From Lutraria lutraria (Eukaryota > Mollusca > Bivalvia > Venerida > Mactridae): a stretch of DNA of 64,000 nt. Location of the stretch: NCBI GenBank assembly GCA_964023205.1, contig OZ026838.1, forward strand, positions 32,887,843 through 32,951,842, in the 5' to 3' direction. The notes beneath the pieces were generated by a model. It saw only the letters and a program-made list of their open reading frames with translations, had not been told where the DNA came from and did not search any database. The translations under genes and the position numbers were made by a program. This document shows positions 1 to 13,300 of this stretch, piece by piece (positions within the stretch are counted from its first letter, which is position 1; every line of letters starts with the position of its first letter).

Positions 1-329
1 TGATGTATTTCTTTTTCAAATGAGCAAAAAAAAAAATTATTCTGGAGGGGAATTTTTATTAAAATAGGGGGAAAAGTATATCATTTTATGAGGGAAATGA
101 GGACAAAATTTGGCACCCAAAAATCAAATGAGGACCCGGAATAGACTGCAAATCTCTAAACCTTGCAGATCACAATTCTGCTTTTGAAAATAAATCTCAC
201 AGAATATGGAAATATTTCACTGATTTAGCCCTAATGGGATTTTTCCTCTCACATAAATTGCCTGCCAGAATGATCCCTGGGCCTCTATGGTGTAATTAAA
301 GTTGTAATATTCTGTGACTATCAATCACT

Positions 330-500
330 AGCTTTTCATCACTGTGAGTTTGAATCCCATCTGGGACCAGAAAAAATTTACATGTGAGGAAGTTGTCCAG
401 CTGGCTTACAGAAGATTGATGGATATAAGCCAGGTATACATCTGTGGTCTTCCTCATCCATTAAAAGATGGTAAAGTAGCCTAATGTCCCCCACCTGCTG
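330..500 (+). repeat. tRNA-derived SINE fragment (degenerate)
   Basis: A B-box-like word (GAGTTTGAATCCCAT) is followed by ACATGTGAGGAAGTTGTCCAGCTGGCTTACAGAA and further tail sequence. The same ACATGTGGAGAAGTTGT word opens the SINE tail at 9833. The A box is not clear and the copy looks old, so it is called a fragment. Confidence 0.45.
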
Positions 501-2436
501 TAGGTGCAAATTGAGAAATATGGTAATAGTATTTTTATATAAGGTCTAGAAAGGTCTGGTAAGTAAAGAGGTCATTCTGAGGTGACATACCAGGGTACCA
601 GCCATGTTAAGGTTAACAAAAATCTTCTTAGGCCTAGATTGGTTGTGGGTGCTCACTTGACATCAAAAGTTGAGGGTCAAAAGTGACCATTGGCTAAAGG
701 TGGCTGACAAGTATTTCAAGAATCAACAAAGTTTCTACTAATGTGATAATTATTGTTACATCTTGGTACAAATGGTACAAATTCTGAATGATCAGAAGCT
801 ATATTTTGCTGATTTCAAGAGTCAAAATGCCATATTAAGGGTCGAATGAGAGCCCTGAATTGTTATATACAATATATACATATCTTTCCTATATCATTTT
901 TTTTTTCAGTAAAACTAAAAATCTTTTACATGTATCTTGGTAACACTATACATAAAACACTACAAATTTATCATCTTACATTACATTGAACAGAGATAAA
1001 AGGGAAACATGAAAGTAAACAAGCCAATAAAACCTATACAACTTCATGTAATAAATTTGGACCAATTTGATAGGAGAATATATATGATACTTTAAGTAGG
1101 AAATAGTCAACCAGCAAAGGAACAATCATAATTATGAATGTGTCTCTCATACATTATGATAAATGTAGTGCATTGGTTATCATAATAGTACTTATTCAAG
1201 TATTATATATTATAATTTATATATAAATATATATGTCAGTATTATAAATTGGTCCCATGTCTGTCATTATCAATATCATATTGTTTTATTGTTTGTTCAC
1301 AAGATAGATTATTGAGTCCTACACATAGTACCCGTAACTGCATATACTACCAGATAATTTTTCAGGGGTTGTCATTTTCTATTTTTGTATACATCATTGA
1401 AGGGAATAGTTAAAACATTCCAGAATTTGCTGGGTAAAAACCTTTTTGTCCCATAAAAACATGAAGTAAACTTAGACAGCCAGGGGCCGTCACTTTCAAA
1501 ACATTATTTCAACAAATTGGAAAAAAGAGGCAATTAGCAATCGCGAAGTCACCAAATACAAAGTATCGACTTTTATTATAGAAACAAAAAAGGTCCTGGC
1601 CTATCTATCAAAGCTCACTGTTGTTAATTTAAATTTTAATTCATAAGCATTCCTTTTGGTAATTATTAACCTCTGACTTCTTTAGCAGAAATAAAGTTTG
1701 TTTACATGGTTGACATATGGAATGACAAAAACAGACCACAACCTTTTAGTAATATTTATAACAAACACAGTACAAGCACTGTTATTGTTACAGTTCTTAA
1801 ATATTTCTCATACATTCATTACATATCTGTCATACAAAGATCCGACATTAATAGCAGCTGTAGATGTCAGTACAATCATTCAGTATGACAGTCAACATCC
1901 TTATTTCCTACCAAGTTTCATCAGGTTATTCAATCAAACAATAAAACATTACATTATTTATATGACACCTATGATAGTTAGTCAGACGACAATCCTTTAT
2001 TCCTTAACGCACAGAGCTAGATAACATCACAACCAACCGATCAGATCAATACTGGGTTTATAACAACACTATAACCATTACAGCATTACAGTGACAAACT
2101 TATATCTTTGGTGACTATATATGTAAATGATCCATTTAATTTTTTAGTGTCATGGTTAAACAATCATTTGAATGGAAAATCTGAGGTTCTGAAACTCAGT
2201 ACATTTGTAAAACTATATACATTTTTTTGCATTTTATCCCTACAAATTTGAATAAAAGATGTATATACAAGTTTGTTAATGCAGTATAGTTCAATATAAT
2301 TAACTTCATATTAAGATTGGAAATGTGAACCAAAAAAAGTTCCAACCTCAGCTCATACATATTCATATATCTTGAACTTCTTGCCATTCACAATGACAAT
2401 GTTTCTACAATGAATGTTTCTCCCCTTATAGTTATA

Positions 2437-2688
2437 GACCCGCCTCCATGATCGAGTGGTTAAGGTCACTGACTTCAAATCACTGTAACCTTTCACTGAT
2501 AGAGGGTTGTGGGTTCGAGCCCCACTACCAACCATTGTCTATTTAAGTGATAAAGTAGGTAGTTGGTTATGGAGGATGGGAGTCTAGTACTGGTTCTTCC
2601 CAGGAAAGATGGTTAGGTGAACTGTCCACCTCATATGACTGACTATTGAAAAGGGGTGTAAAACACTATATATAATTAAACAAACAAA
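2437..2688 (+). repeat. tRNA-derived SINE, complete, with target-site duplication
   Basis: The head has tRNA-like A and B boxes (GATCGAGTGGTTAAGG and GGGTTCGAGCCCC). The tail has the words TCTAGTACTGGTTCTTCCCAGGAAAGATGGTTAGGTGAACTG and GTTGAAAAGGGG-type sequence ending in an A/C-rich stretch. It is flanked by an exact 13 bp direct repeat, TTCTCCCCTTATA, at 2418-2430 and 2689-2701, which is the mark of target-primed retrotransposition. A second copy with the same head and tail lies at 30959. The family resembles the widespread molluscan tRNA-SINEs; the exact family name cannot be assigned here. Confidence 0.85.
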
Positions 2689-3764
2689 TTCTCCCCTTAT
2701 ACAGTCATAGGGTTTATTATTCATACAATGAACAGTAATGTATTCATAAAATTGGTTAAAGGAAATGACAAAACTAGAAACATGATAAAATGGCTGATGA
2801 CAGCTTCATATATTTAATACATGAATAATTACAGTTCTAACTATCCACTGTAACCTTATATTACACACTGACAGTCACAGTGAAGATTTAACAGATTAGC
2901 ACTACAATAGACAACACATGATTAATATCTTATTGACAGGTAATCAATTAAAGGTATTGTTATAATTTACATTAATGTACATGACAAAGCTTGGTACTGT
3001 AACATGACATCATTGTCATCACACATCTACCATTAAGATAACAGTCTGCAGACTTGATAAAATAAAATTAGATTTTATCAATGCTCTTGTTTAGTCTTTA
3101 GAGTCGTTGCTTCTTACAAAAAAATGTTTTTAATATGACCTAAGACTCAACCAGGCAACATATTTTTAATGCAAACAAATCCCACTCTGATACAATTAAG
3201 ATAGATTACACTTAAATTCTTTGTACTTCAAACAAAGATTTCAGCCATATTCATTGTAGATAAAAAATCAAATAGATCTTATTTAGAAATAAAAGATATT
3301 TTAAGCACAACTGTCTACAGATATTTGTTCAATTTGTCAAAATTAATAAATGATTCAGATAAATTCAATTTTCAATGTACATACAATGATACAGAAAACA
3401 GACAAGGAATGAATGAAAATATAATGCATTTATGATAATGCAAGATGAATGAACAGTCTTTTTTCATTTTGGCAAGTTTTCAAAAAGACTTCAGTTTCAA
3501 ATAAGTAGATAATTTATTGCAACAGTCTAAAAATTTCCTTTTATGTTTTATACATTTTGTGTATGTACCTAATCTCATTCTGACTTTGGTAAATAATGTT
3601 TTATAAATGTTTTTTCTTGATTTTTTTGAGGATCACATACTTCTGTCTACAGTTGCAGTTTAAAGTTCATCAATTTGTGCATAAATTTAACATATATATA
3701 AGATAATAGAATGTTGGACGTTGGACAGGTCTGTAAATGATCCATACTTGTAATGCAAACAAGC

Positions 3765-5372
3765 TTAGAATATCTTGGTTGTCATGATGGCGATGTCTAA
3801 AAACAAATTATGTAAATTACTGATAATTTGTGGTATTTGTATATATCTTTACATTTTATAAACACAATGTCACTTGGAGCATAGCACTATTATACAGCTA
3901 TACATATTACAATGGGTGTGATATACTGGTATTAAATATACCATCTCTAAAGTCTAATCCAAATTGACATATTTTTTGTTATTACTGATGTACTAAGTAC
4001 TGTAATTTTCCTGGACTATGTTTAAATTAAACACAAGCATGAAATTACAGTACTTAGTATATCCTGTGACTATCACTGATCACCATACAGATAGTGTCAG
4101 TTATAGTTCAGTCATTAGAAAATGAAACTAGCACTCTGGCATCCTTTAAGAAAATAAGAACCAAGTAAGAATAATACAAGTGAACTAGATAATTATAAAT
4201 TTATACAGAACAATGATGATTTTCTATCCTGAATACAAAGTAACAAATAATATTTAGTAACTCTTTGACGCAAATTCTAGATCGCTTTAAAAGCTAAAGG
4301 TCTACACCTGGTTAAATATTTTATTTAAACCAGTACTTATTAATACAGCCAGAAAACAGCTATTGTAATTTAATCATAACACCAAGAACTGCTGGCATAT
4401 TATTATACCACATTATTATACCGCCTACAGTGCTAAGGGTCCTAGGTTCAATCTGAATCACCGGTGAGGACCATAGATTTTTCTCAATCCTAATTTACTT
4501 TTACAACATCCAGAACTCAAAGCTTTCTATCATTTATAATTAGCTAATCTAGTATTTAAATTTTAAGCAACAATATGATATGTATTATTAGTAATAAAAA
4601 TGTATAATACTTATAAATGTAGCAGCATGGTATAGTGTATTTATAAATTGGCTGGGATATTCACCAGCCTGATTAGCTCAGTAAAAGTCATTGGTAGAGC
4701 ATCTGAATTGCATTTGTTGCAAGCAGGAGGTCGCGGGTGCGAGCCCCACATCAGTTTATCATTTTCCTCCAACTAATATTATAATTTATACATGGCACAC
4801 CGAAAGACCGCACAGCTATCGAATCAAACAAACTTTTGAAACTTGAGTGCCTATGAATCATAATTCATATTTATCAAATAATTAACATCCATTTATATAC
4901 AATGTGATAAGATACCTTTGGTATATTTTCTTTTATCTACATTAGCTTTTTGGTAGGGCCATTCTGGTTAGGGGCCTAATGGGTCATTAAAACAGAAACT
5001 TACCCATGAAAATGACCCTTTACTAGAATTTCACTAAGTACTGTAATTCAAGAACTACCAAGACATCAATGCAAAATTTATGACTGAACAAAGATTGAAG
5101 TGTGCACATTACATGCTTCACAGTGTAAATGTCGATCAAAATCATGCACACATCGGTGCAGCACCCCACCCACATATTTCATAACACTGAATATTTTATG
5201 ATATTGATTGACGATCTCTCATGATTGTCAACAAAAATAAATTCCGTGATTATCAATACTAAATAATAAAACAAATCGGAATATTTTCCTTACCAACTGA
5301 AATTTGAAGCATTAATCCGCAGATAATAAATAAAACACAACAAAGAATTTCACGACTATTCCCCAGCGCCAT
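3765..5372 (-). CDS. candidate two-exon small membrane protein, 36 aa
   Basis: Exon 1 (5372-5294) begins MALGNSREIL and ends in phase 1 at a clean donor (GTAAGG). It encodes a hydrophobic segment of about 20 residues (roughly residues 9-30, Cys/Ile/Leu rich) that could be a signal anchor or one membrane span. Exon 2 (3796-3765) follows a TTTGTTTTTAG acceptor, restores the frame (GAC) and adds nine residues before TAA. The joined reading is 111 nt, 36 codons plus stop. No family is recognised. The ATG is followed by GCG and overlaps an out-of-frame upstream ATG, so start choice is uncertain. The alternative is that exon 1 belongs to a longer protein whose other exons I missed. The intron holds a tRNA-derived repeat. 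Confidence 0.4.
4666..4757 (+). repeat. tRNA-derived sequence (SINE head or tRNA pseudogene)
   Basis: It reads CCTGATTAGCTCAGT, then GGTAGAGC after a 9-10 nt insertion in the D-loop, and GGTCGCGGGTGCGAGCCCC as B box. CTGAT near the start can pair with ATCAG near the end as a short acceptor stem. The anticodon arm is too long and irregular for a working tRNA. Confidence 0.55.
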
Positions 5373-8300
5373 TTTCCATTTTAGACAACTCTTCTAATTA
5401 AATTACTTGAATAACGAGAGTTGTCTCCCTTGAATAGATAGTTTGTATATTTTAAAGTTTATAATTATGTGGACAATATACACAGTATAAATTAATTACC
5501 TATACCAGTATATTCAGCTTATAATGAGTATTGTAAAGTGTTTATTACAATCACATTACAATGTATTTTTTTTTCAATTGACATCTCTATTTAAAACATT
5601 GACAAAGTCAGAACTATTGTTTCATTCAGTCAGTGATGCTATATAATTATTATAGTAGGCCTATATGTATTATTATAAGCATCCCAGATTCAGTTTTATA
5701 GTCATTTGAATGAAAGATAAAGGAATAATAATTATACAGCGGCCAGGTTGCCGTTCCTTATCACTCACATACATGACGATTGCAGGGACATTTCTGAACC
5801 TAGAATTTCAATATCTTCTGACTTGGGGCGATATGTCAATTTTAGGAGCCTTCTTATTCTGACATTCACCATAGCATTCACGGTATCAAAGGCATATGTT
5901 ATCTGACTCTGGTATATTATAGCAAAAGTCTTGGACAGTCTCTGATCATATGCTGAATCTTTGCATAGAGTCTACACTCGCTTAACAAACTATTTAGTTT
6001 ATAAATTAAAAATGCCACAGGACAAAGTTTAACACGGGAGATAAGAGTAACGTTTTTATGTAACAGTGATATCTGTATTGTCTCCCTTGAATGGGAAGGA
6101 CCAGACAATCTTTTACCAGACAGGAAGGGCACATGTCCTTTGGCTGCACATCTTAAACGATGCAATAAAACATCTTGTGTCTTACTCATGTGTACAATAT
6201 TGTTTAAAAACTGCTTTTATATACTGGGGAGGTAACTGCTGCAATCATGAATCATGACAGATTGTAGAATATACATAGGTAAGGATTATCAACATGCACA
6301 CATTTTATATTGAGGAGTATTAAACTTCTATATTAATAATACACTTCATTCAATTCTTTAGACTATATAGTACATAACCCATGAACATTATATAAACAAT
6401 CGTGTACATATAGGACAGTCTATTTATCTATCTGCTGTATAACGACACATTCGACAGCTATGGTCATTTCAGAGCCAACACCGAGAGAGAGTGGGGAGAT
6501 AAGATACAACAGAACCTGCTCTGTTCGAATATTTTTTTTTATTATTATTTATCGTGCTCGACGGGAACGCCCATGTCCGCCTGACCCTTTTCCTGTCATT
6601 ATCTAGACACAGTGCATGTCCGGTAGTTGTGATGGGGACCATGTATATGACAGACAGTATATATTACAATTTACAACACAAAAGTATACAGGATACACGT
6701 GACAAAAGAAAACATAATTATGCACGCTTTCATGATAAACATATAAATCATGTTTTCATTTACTATACCAAAGCAATTCCTTTTCATTTTTATAATCAAT
6801 TTGAGAAGGCAGTTTTGTTGTAATGTAATTTTAAATATCATCATGCATGAAAATGAATGTTTTTTGTCATTGAGTAACGCCGTTTTTCAACGATATAGTA
6901 TTTCGGTTATATACATGTACGGCGGCCGCTTCACCTTTTCTAACCAGTACTAAACTAACCATTCTACAACAATCAGCAACTTCCCCACGTATGGAGAAAT
7001 CGACTCGGATTCGAATCTGGATTGCTTGTCATGGTTACACATCCAGCACACTAATCATACGGCCTGAAAACTACATGTAATGTAATTTCAATATTTTCAG
7101 TCACGCTTTGTTCATCATCACAGAACAGGGCAGAACAGAACAGGTACATATACATCGCCACAATGAAAGACCAATGATCAAACACTCATACATGAGATGG
7201 ACATTTATTAGGGAGACCTTTGTGACGAACCAGAATTAATACCGATTCTTGATTATGAAAATAATTTATAAAATGAAACAAATTAGCAGCATGATACAAA
7301 ATATATGATTAAATCAAATGACGTAAGTTCATCCTTACCGTTGGCTGATGACTTTTTTAGGCCGAAGCATTACTTGCTTGGCGATAGAGGTGAGTACATC
7401 TAACGCAGCAGACAAGGTACAAATGTAGCAAGCCAAACATTTGTCCCATTTGGTTTTATAGAACGTAAATGTATAATATAGAAAGGCACGCTGATGGGAT
7501 AGTATTATAGTATAATATTATGTATATATATAAATTTATACATGTACATACAATGTATCAGCAATGTATCAACAAAAATATTGCATGCAATAGTTTGTTC
7601 AATTAAATCAACTAAACAACACGCATTATTTTAGTGATAATTAACCTTAACTGTGACACGTACAGATGATACTTTATAGATAGATAGATAATTTCAATCT
7701 ACATGTAGTTAGACTGCGTGTTGGCCATGAAGCAAAATTAACACCGTACTTCGCGAATGTATTTTCTATATAGGATACTAAGGTATTATGTTCGTTGCTA
7801 CCAAACTTATTATCTCAAAATGGGACAGACAGATTAAGGAAATGTTTATAATTTTATAGGTTTCCATGGTGGAAAATGGGATTAAAAAAAGGAAATTGCT
7901 GTGGGTTATTTTCCTCTTAAATTTGCATTGAAGTCTACAAGAGTAAGCCATTTTTCAAAAATTAAAGAAAAAGAACGCACATTTCAATGAAAACTCATGG
8001 TGAAAAAAAAATGCAGTAACACAGTATCAATTTAATTTGATTTAGAAAACTATTGGTCACCGTGCAATACTGATCTACAGATATTAATATTTTTCGTTTG
8101 TTCGACAAAGGCAATAACTCTTACAAAAGTTTGAAAAATGCCTAATAAAATAAATTCTGTATATCCTAGGTAACTAGCAAAGACATAATGATAACTGGGC
8201 TAAACATTTTTGTTCGTTATAAGAGTGTTAACATTTTTATATGGCATTAAGCAGATACATCAGGAAAGTGATGTACAATGTACTACATTCATGCGAAATT

Positions 8301-10268
8301 CGTAAAACGAGAGAGGTGGTTAGACCATTTGAAAAACCAAAATGACCCTAACATTCGTAGTACTTTGTCGGACTCGAACTTATCAGAGTTTAAAAATAGT
8401 TTGTTGTATACTAAATATTTTATTCAACGACTTCAGTGATTGGTTAAACATGTAACAGAGTTTCCTACGAGGGTCCTGCAAAAAGTTCTCTCATCGAGTT
8501 CAGAGTTCTTTAACACAACGGTTAAAAAAAGATATAATCATAACAAACCTTCAGACCACTCCCTCTTTACCATATACCATTATTGCAACATTTTTACACA
8601 GTGTCTAAAAGCAAATGAATAGGCTTCTTTCAGTATATGTTAAAAGAACAGGTAAATTGCACTGACAAGAGAATTCTTGGACTTATATTATTTCTTCCAA
8701 GAAGGCATTTCCTTAATTCTTAGAAATAAGAATAAATCACAGACACGGGTCAACTGAATAATGCGGATGATTTACATCAAACACCTTTTCAGGGACCAGA
8801 AAATACCAAACAATAACAAACTAGTGAGAGAATGCATTGTTGTGTATAAGATGGACCCCCTGGCAATCCTTTCCATGAACGTTTCTCATTGTAAAACTCT
8901 TTTATTTTTATTTGCATATAGTTAATCTATAATCGTCCAGTGACTGTACATGTATGTGTGAACAGATGGACACATTACTTGAACAACTGGTCCTCGAGAA
9001 TTGAAGAAGTTTTCGTACGTGCAACATAGTTATATTTCGAACTTGAGTTCTTTCGGTAATACAGTTTTTTTTCTATTTTATTTTCGCATCCATTGCTTAT
9101 TATCGGTCCTTCTCCAAGGCTCAAGCATGTGCGCACATGTTTCATCACCCGTTCGCAATTTCGAAAGAAACTGACTGTTGCAGCCTTAGTAGCTTTTTAG
9201 AGTTCACAAGCACATTTAAGGTGTTGACACTAACGCTCCTCAATGTGCAAACGAGGTACCAACCTAATGCGTAAAGATTCTAAGAATTGTTTGCACACTT
9301 CCTCCTGATATGTCAATATAAATGGCTAAATTTTACACCAATAATCGCGCGCTCTGTTTAGACAAAATAATTTTAGCAACAGCGATGTTTGCCTTGGTAA
9401 CAGAGGTCTTAGACTTACCAGAACGGGTTCCTTCTTCAACAGAAAAGTCCATGCTTTAAACGCACTAACCACTAAAAACTGTGCGCGTTGAAATGGCCTG
9501 GTGTCCATACATACCACACAATTTATAAAATATTATGCTTTGAATCTATATCAAGCAGAATGTGACATTTAATGTAATTACGAAAAGCAGTATTTTCATT
9601 CATTTTACCATATGACTAGTAAACAGACCAGTGTATATGACTACACGTACATGTATTTCAATTTGAAATATCTTGGTAATTTGAAAAGCAATTTGCGCAA
9701 AGTAAACGGATATCGTTAGCTATTGTACAAACAATTAAAGTGCAGTGAAAAGTTTTAAATATTCCAGGGACAAATCTATGATAGCCCATTAGTTACAGAA
9801 CTTTTTGTAGGACACTTGTACACATGTGGAGAAGTTGTAGGTTCCTTGATGAAGGACTAGTTAGTACTGGTTAGAATACTGCCCAGAAAAAATTGTTAGG
9901 TGAATTTGCCGGAGTATATAACTGAAAATGGTTAAAAACGGCGATAAACCCTAAATAAATAAATAACATACATATAACAGACATCGTGGACGATTGTTGA
10001 CGTTTATATATTATATTCCTGCTTGTTACACAATATGGATAAAATGCTAGAAATAATAGAACGGTACCATAATGAAGAATAAATATGTCATAACATTAAT
10101 TTATACAATATGTAATTGTTTTTTGCCACGTTCGTCATTATGTTGTTTTTAATCAAAAATATAAATGTATATTCTAATTAAAACAGCAAAACACGACACT
10201 GATGTAAGTAATGACATTTTTTTTCAAATTAAAAATTAAAAGCCCAGGTGGTGTTTTGATGTGTGTAG
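5373..10268. other. intergenic region, no gene recognised
   Basis: Scattered short ORFs show no recognisable family. Bases about 6427-6500 contain CGACAGCTATGGTCATTTCAGAGCC, which recurs as CGACAACTATGGTCGTTTCATTATGG near 24,975, so this is a dispersed repeat. A short GATA microsatellite lies at 7675-7691. The SINE tail at 9833 is listed separately. Confidence 0.5.
9833..9962 (+). repeat. SINE tail copy
   Basis: It opens with ACATGTGGAGAAGTTGT, continues TTAGTACTGGTTAGAAT and TTGTTAGGTGAATTTGCC, and ends AAAACGGCGATAAACCCTAAATAAATAAATAA. This order matches the tails of the copies at 2437 and 30959, but no tRNA head precedes it here. Confidence 0.6.
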
Positions 10269-10315
10269 TATATAAATGGCGCCATTAGAACCCTACAGCA
10301 TTCGGTCGTTCAGTC
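10269..10315 (+). promoter_or_regulatory. TATA-type core promoter of the lipase gene
   Basis: TATATAAAT at 10269-10277 lies about 90 bp upstream of the lipase ATG. An initiator-like GCATTCGG at about 10299 is 30 bp downstream of the TATA box; TCAGTCC at 10309 is a second candidate start. TATA promoters are typical of tissue-restricted digestive enzyme genes; tissue restriction here is inferred. Confidence 0.55.
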
Positions 10316-10363
10316 CGAAACAAAAATAATTATATCCGTTAATAATTCCTAATAATTATTGTC

Positions 10364-13300
10364 ATGACGATGTTTCAGTTTGCATTCATTATTTGTTCGC
10401 TGATACATGGTGGGCATGCATTTCTCTCTGCATGCCACGATATTGGTGGTGTAAATGAATGTTTTGACATTTACCCCCCTTTTACAAACTCGATGTTCGC
10501 CGTGCCGGAATCTCCGGACGCCATTAAGGTACGTTCTGTTATTTCGGAATTCGAATCTGTTAATCAAACTATTCAAGAATGTCTTCTATTTTATTTTACT
10601 TTGTATTTCCTTGAACAGATGCAGTGATTGAGTCTTGGTGTTTTTTTAAAACAGTAGTCAATATAGCTTTCCACGTAACAATATAACAAACTACATGTAG
10701 TTGTTTAAATATTGATAATATAACCGTTGCACCACATTTTATGATATAAGATATGTTTTATGTAATATCATATTCAAATACTAGTACGCGCAATTAAATT
10801 ATAATTTAAGAAAGAGATGTCATTATTTATTAGTAGTCAGGGACATTGTCGTGGATTTTCGGGGTTCTGTTTGCTTATGGATAAAAAGGTGTACCATAAA
10901 TCCATCGAAACTTTCCTGTCTCAACGTTTGCAAAGGACATTAAATATTTTGAATGTGGTTTACCTAGATTTCGTACATTTTAGACGTGGTTTGAGTTATA
11001 CACTCGACAAAACCCACTTGTTCACCAAATACTTCTCACTGGGGCATCCGCTGATCCAGACGTCATAACAGCAAGTGACTATTCTCCTTCTCGGAGGACA
11101 ATATTTATCGTACATGGTTATACATCGGATGGCGATGTCGAATGGATAATTAAAATGAAGGATGCGCTGCTTCAGGTGGTAAGCATTGTTTGAATCTCAT
11201 ATACTCCATTTATTTAAAATCATTTGACCAAGTGGTTGCCTTATACAGTTTCATTTGTTTAAGCACTTATTCCGTGTTTAGTATGACTCATTGCGCATCC
11301 TCGAAGTGTCGCGTCGCATTCGGATGATATGGAATAAACGTTACCAGCACAACCGGCTGAAGTTATTCTCACTAAAGGTAATTCTGTGTTTGTCTTGGTA
11401 CATTAATAGCATGTGATGTTAATTGCGCAATCATTTGCAGGAAGATGTCAATGTCATAGTGGTTGACTGGGAACATGGCGCGGACAGCATTCTCTATAAT
11501 CAAGCAGTTGCCAACACCCGAGTTGTAGGTGCACTTACGGCGCATGTGATCTCAACATTATTGGCGACATTCACGGAAGCAAACGTTAAAGATATGTACA
11601 TTGTTGGTCATAGTCTGGGAGCACATGTTGCCGGTTATGCCGGGGAGAGAATTACTGGTCTCGGAAGAATAACAGGTAATCGTACACACATATTATATTT
11701 CAGTGCCGTATGACTTCGTACTAGCAGTATTGTACATACATTGTACATTTATATAGTATTCACTTGTCTATATAACAATATAATGTCCAAGATCAATGGT
11801 GACATAATTAGACAAAGGCAAAGAGAAAAGGTTCTAGTTTACATAGAACCTGTTATTTCTTTTTTCAAATGCTTTATACTATAACTACACTTTTTGAAAA
11901 CTGGAAATACGCAATACTTAAATATTTCCCGGGTGTGCAGTCGATGAAAAATTAAAAAAAAGTGACTCGGAAAATATACCCCAACAGCCTCAAGAAAAGT
12001 TACCACACACAATTTTAAACTGAATTCTGACGTGAGCCCATTTGATAAGGTTATAAATTAATAGTCTCTGACTAGTGTACATTTCAGGCATTTACCGTGA
12101 ACTACGATATGATAGAACGTTTTTTATGTAAAAACAAGGGGTAGCAATATATTATTAAGTTAAAAGTTGCTAACTTAGTAATTTTACTTAACGTAATACA
12201 TGTTTATAAAACAGACCCCTGTTGTATTCAATTTACGATCATGGCTATATTTTTTATTATTTGCGTATTTTATTTGTATTATAAGTGCTTCATGTATAGA
12301 CAATGTACATGTATATCTTTTATGCATTATTTTGGTACACGTATATATATTTTAAGGTTTGGACCCTGCTGGTCCTTTATTTCAAGACTATGATTCGAAG
12401 GTACGACTCGATGCAAATGATGCTGATTATGTGGACATTATACACACTGACGGTAATATACGAAATTATACATAGAGTTTTCTTTAATAAACCACTGACT
12501 CAAATAGAGTACACGTGCCGGGGGACTTGCGAACAGAATAAATTGAAACATTTACTTTCAATTCTGAACTACATAATTTTACTCCAGTAAATGTATACAT
12601 GTATACAGATCTCCACTAAATGCGACATCGTTCAATCTATCTTGCAGAATACCTTTCAGTTCTAACTAAATCCGATCATTATCGACTTCCAAGTTCCTGA
12701 ACATAAGTCCTTTTCTAACCAATGCAGTTCGGAACAACATGGACATATCTCAGCGATGTTTCAAAACCAAATAACTTTAACCTAGTGCTGTCACTCTTGT
12801 GTGAGAGAAGAAACCGATTAGAAACATTGGAAAGATAACACTTCTGTCTTATTAACTATTCCGGAATAAAATTATAAGTTTATTCTGCTTTCCGTGTTTC
12901 GAACAAAACAGCAGAGTAATGCTCAACATGAAAATGTTAATTTCCTAGCAAAAGGACGATTAAAAAATCAAGACTTTGAAAATGTATGCAAGTATTTAAA
13001 AAAAATATATATAGCTTGTAATTGATTTTACAGCATTTTTTGGAATAGAAGGAAACATTGGCGATGCCGACTTTTACCCCAATGGTGGCTCCTATCAACC
13101 TTGGTGTTGGCTTTATTTTGGAGGTAACGATACTTGAATTGTTGTCTTTGTATAACCACGTTTAGTTTGTCTGCTCTGATTATAATAATCATATAAAATG
13201 CAGTAAGCTAAAATGTCGAAACAATTGTGTGTGATGCGAAGTAATTTAGGTTGCTATTGAGAAAGGTAACTCTTCAGAATCGTTGTACAAACTAGTCATT

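Larger units (their letters stand above)
1..3764. other. gene-free AT-rich left flank
   Basis: No convincing coding exon was seen on either strand apart from the SINE pieces listed separately. If the small minus-strand gene at 3765-5372 is real, this stretch would be its 3' untranslated region and downstream flank. Opening lines 40-130 carry A- and G-rich runs of a kind seen in decayed molluscan repeats. Confidence 0.5.

Noticed and set aside
1698..2024. 108 aa plus-strand ORF, Ile/Thr/Tyr-rich
   Set aside because: Composition reflects AT-rich noncoding DNA; no domain, no splice context, overlapping ORFs equally long.
2437..2535. tRNA gene on the plus strand
   Set aside because: A and B boxes are present but the cloverleaf does not close and a SINE tail follows; it is a SINE head.
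7675..7691. GATA microsatellite
   Set aside because: Only about four units; ordinary in this kind of DNA.
10349..10576. Minus-strand 75 aa ORF over lipase exon 1
   Set aside because: Shadow of the lipase signal-peptide exon; no features of its own.
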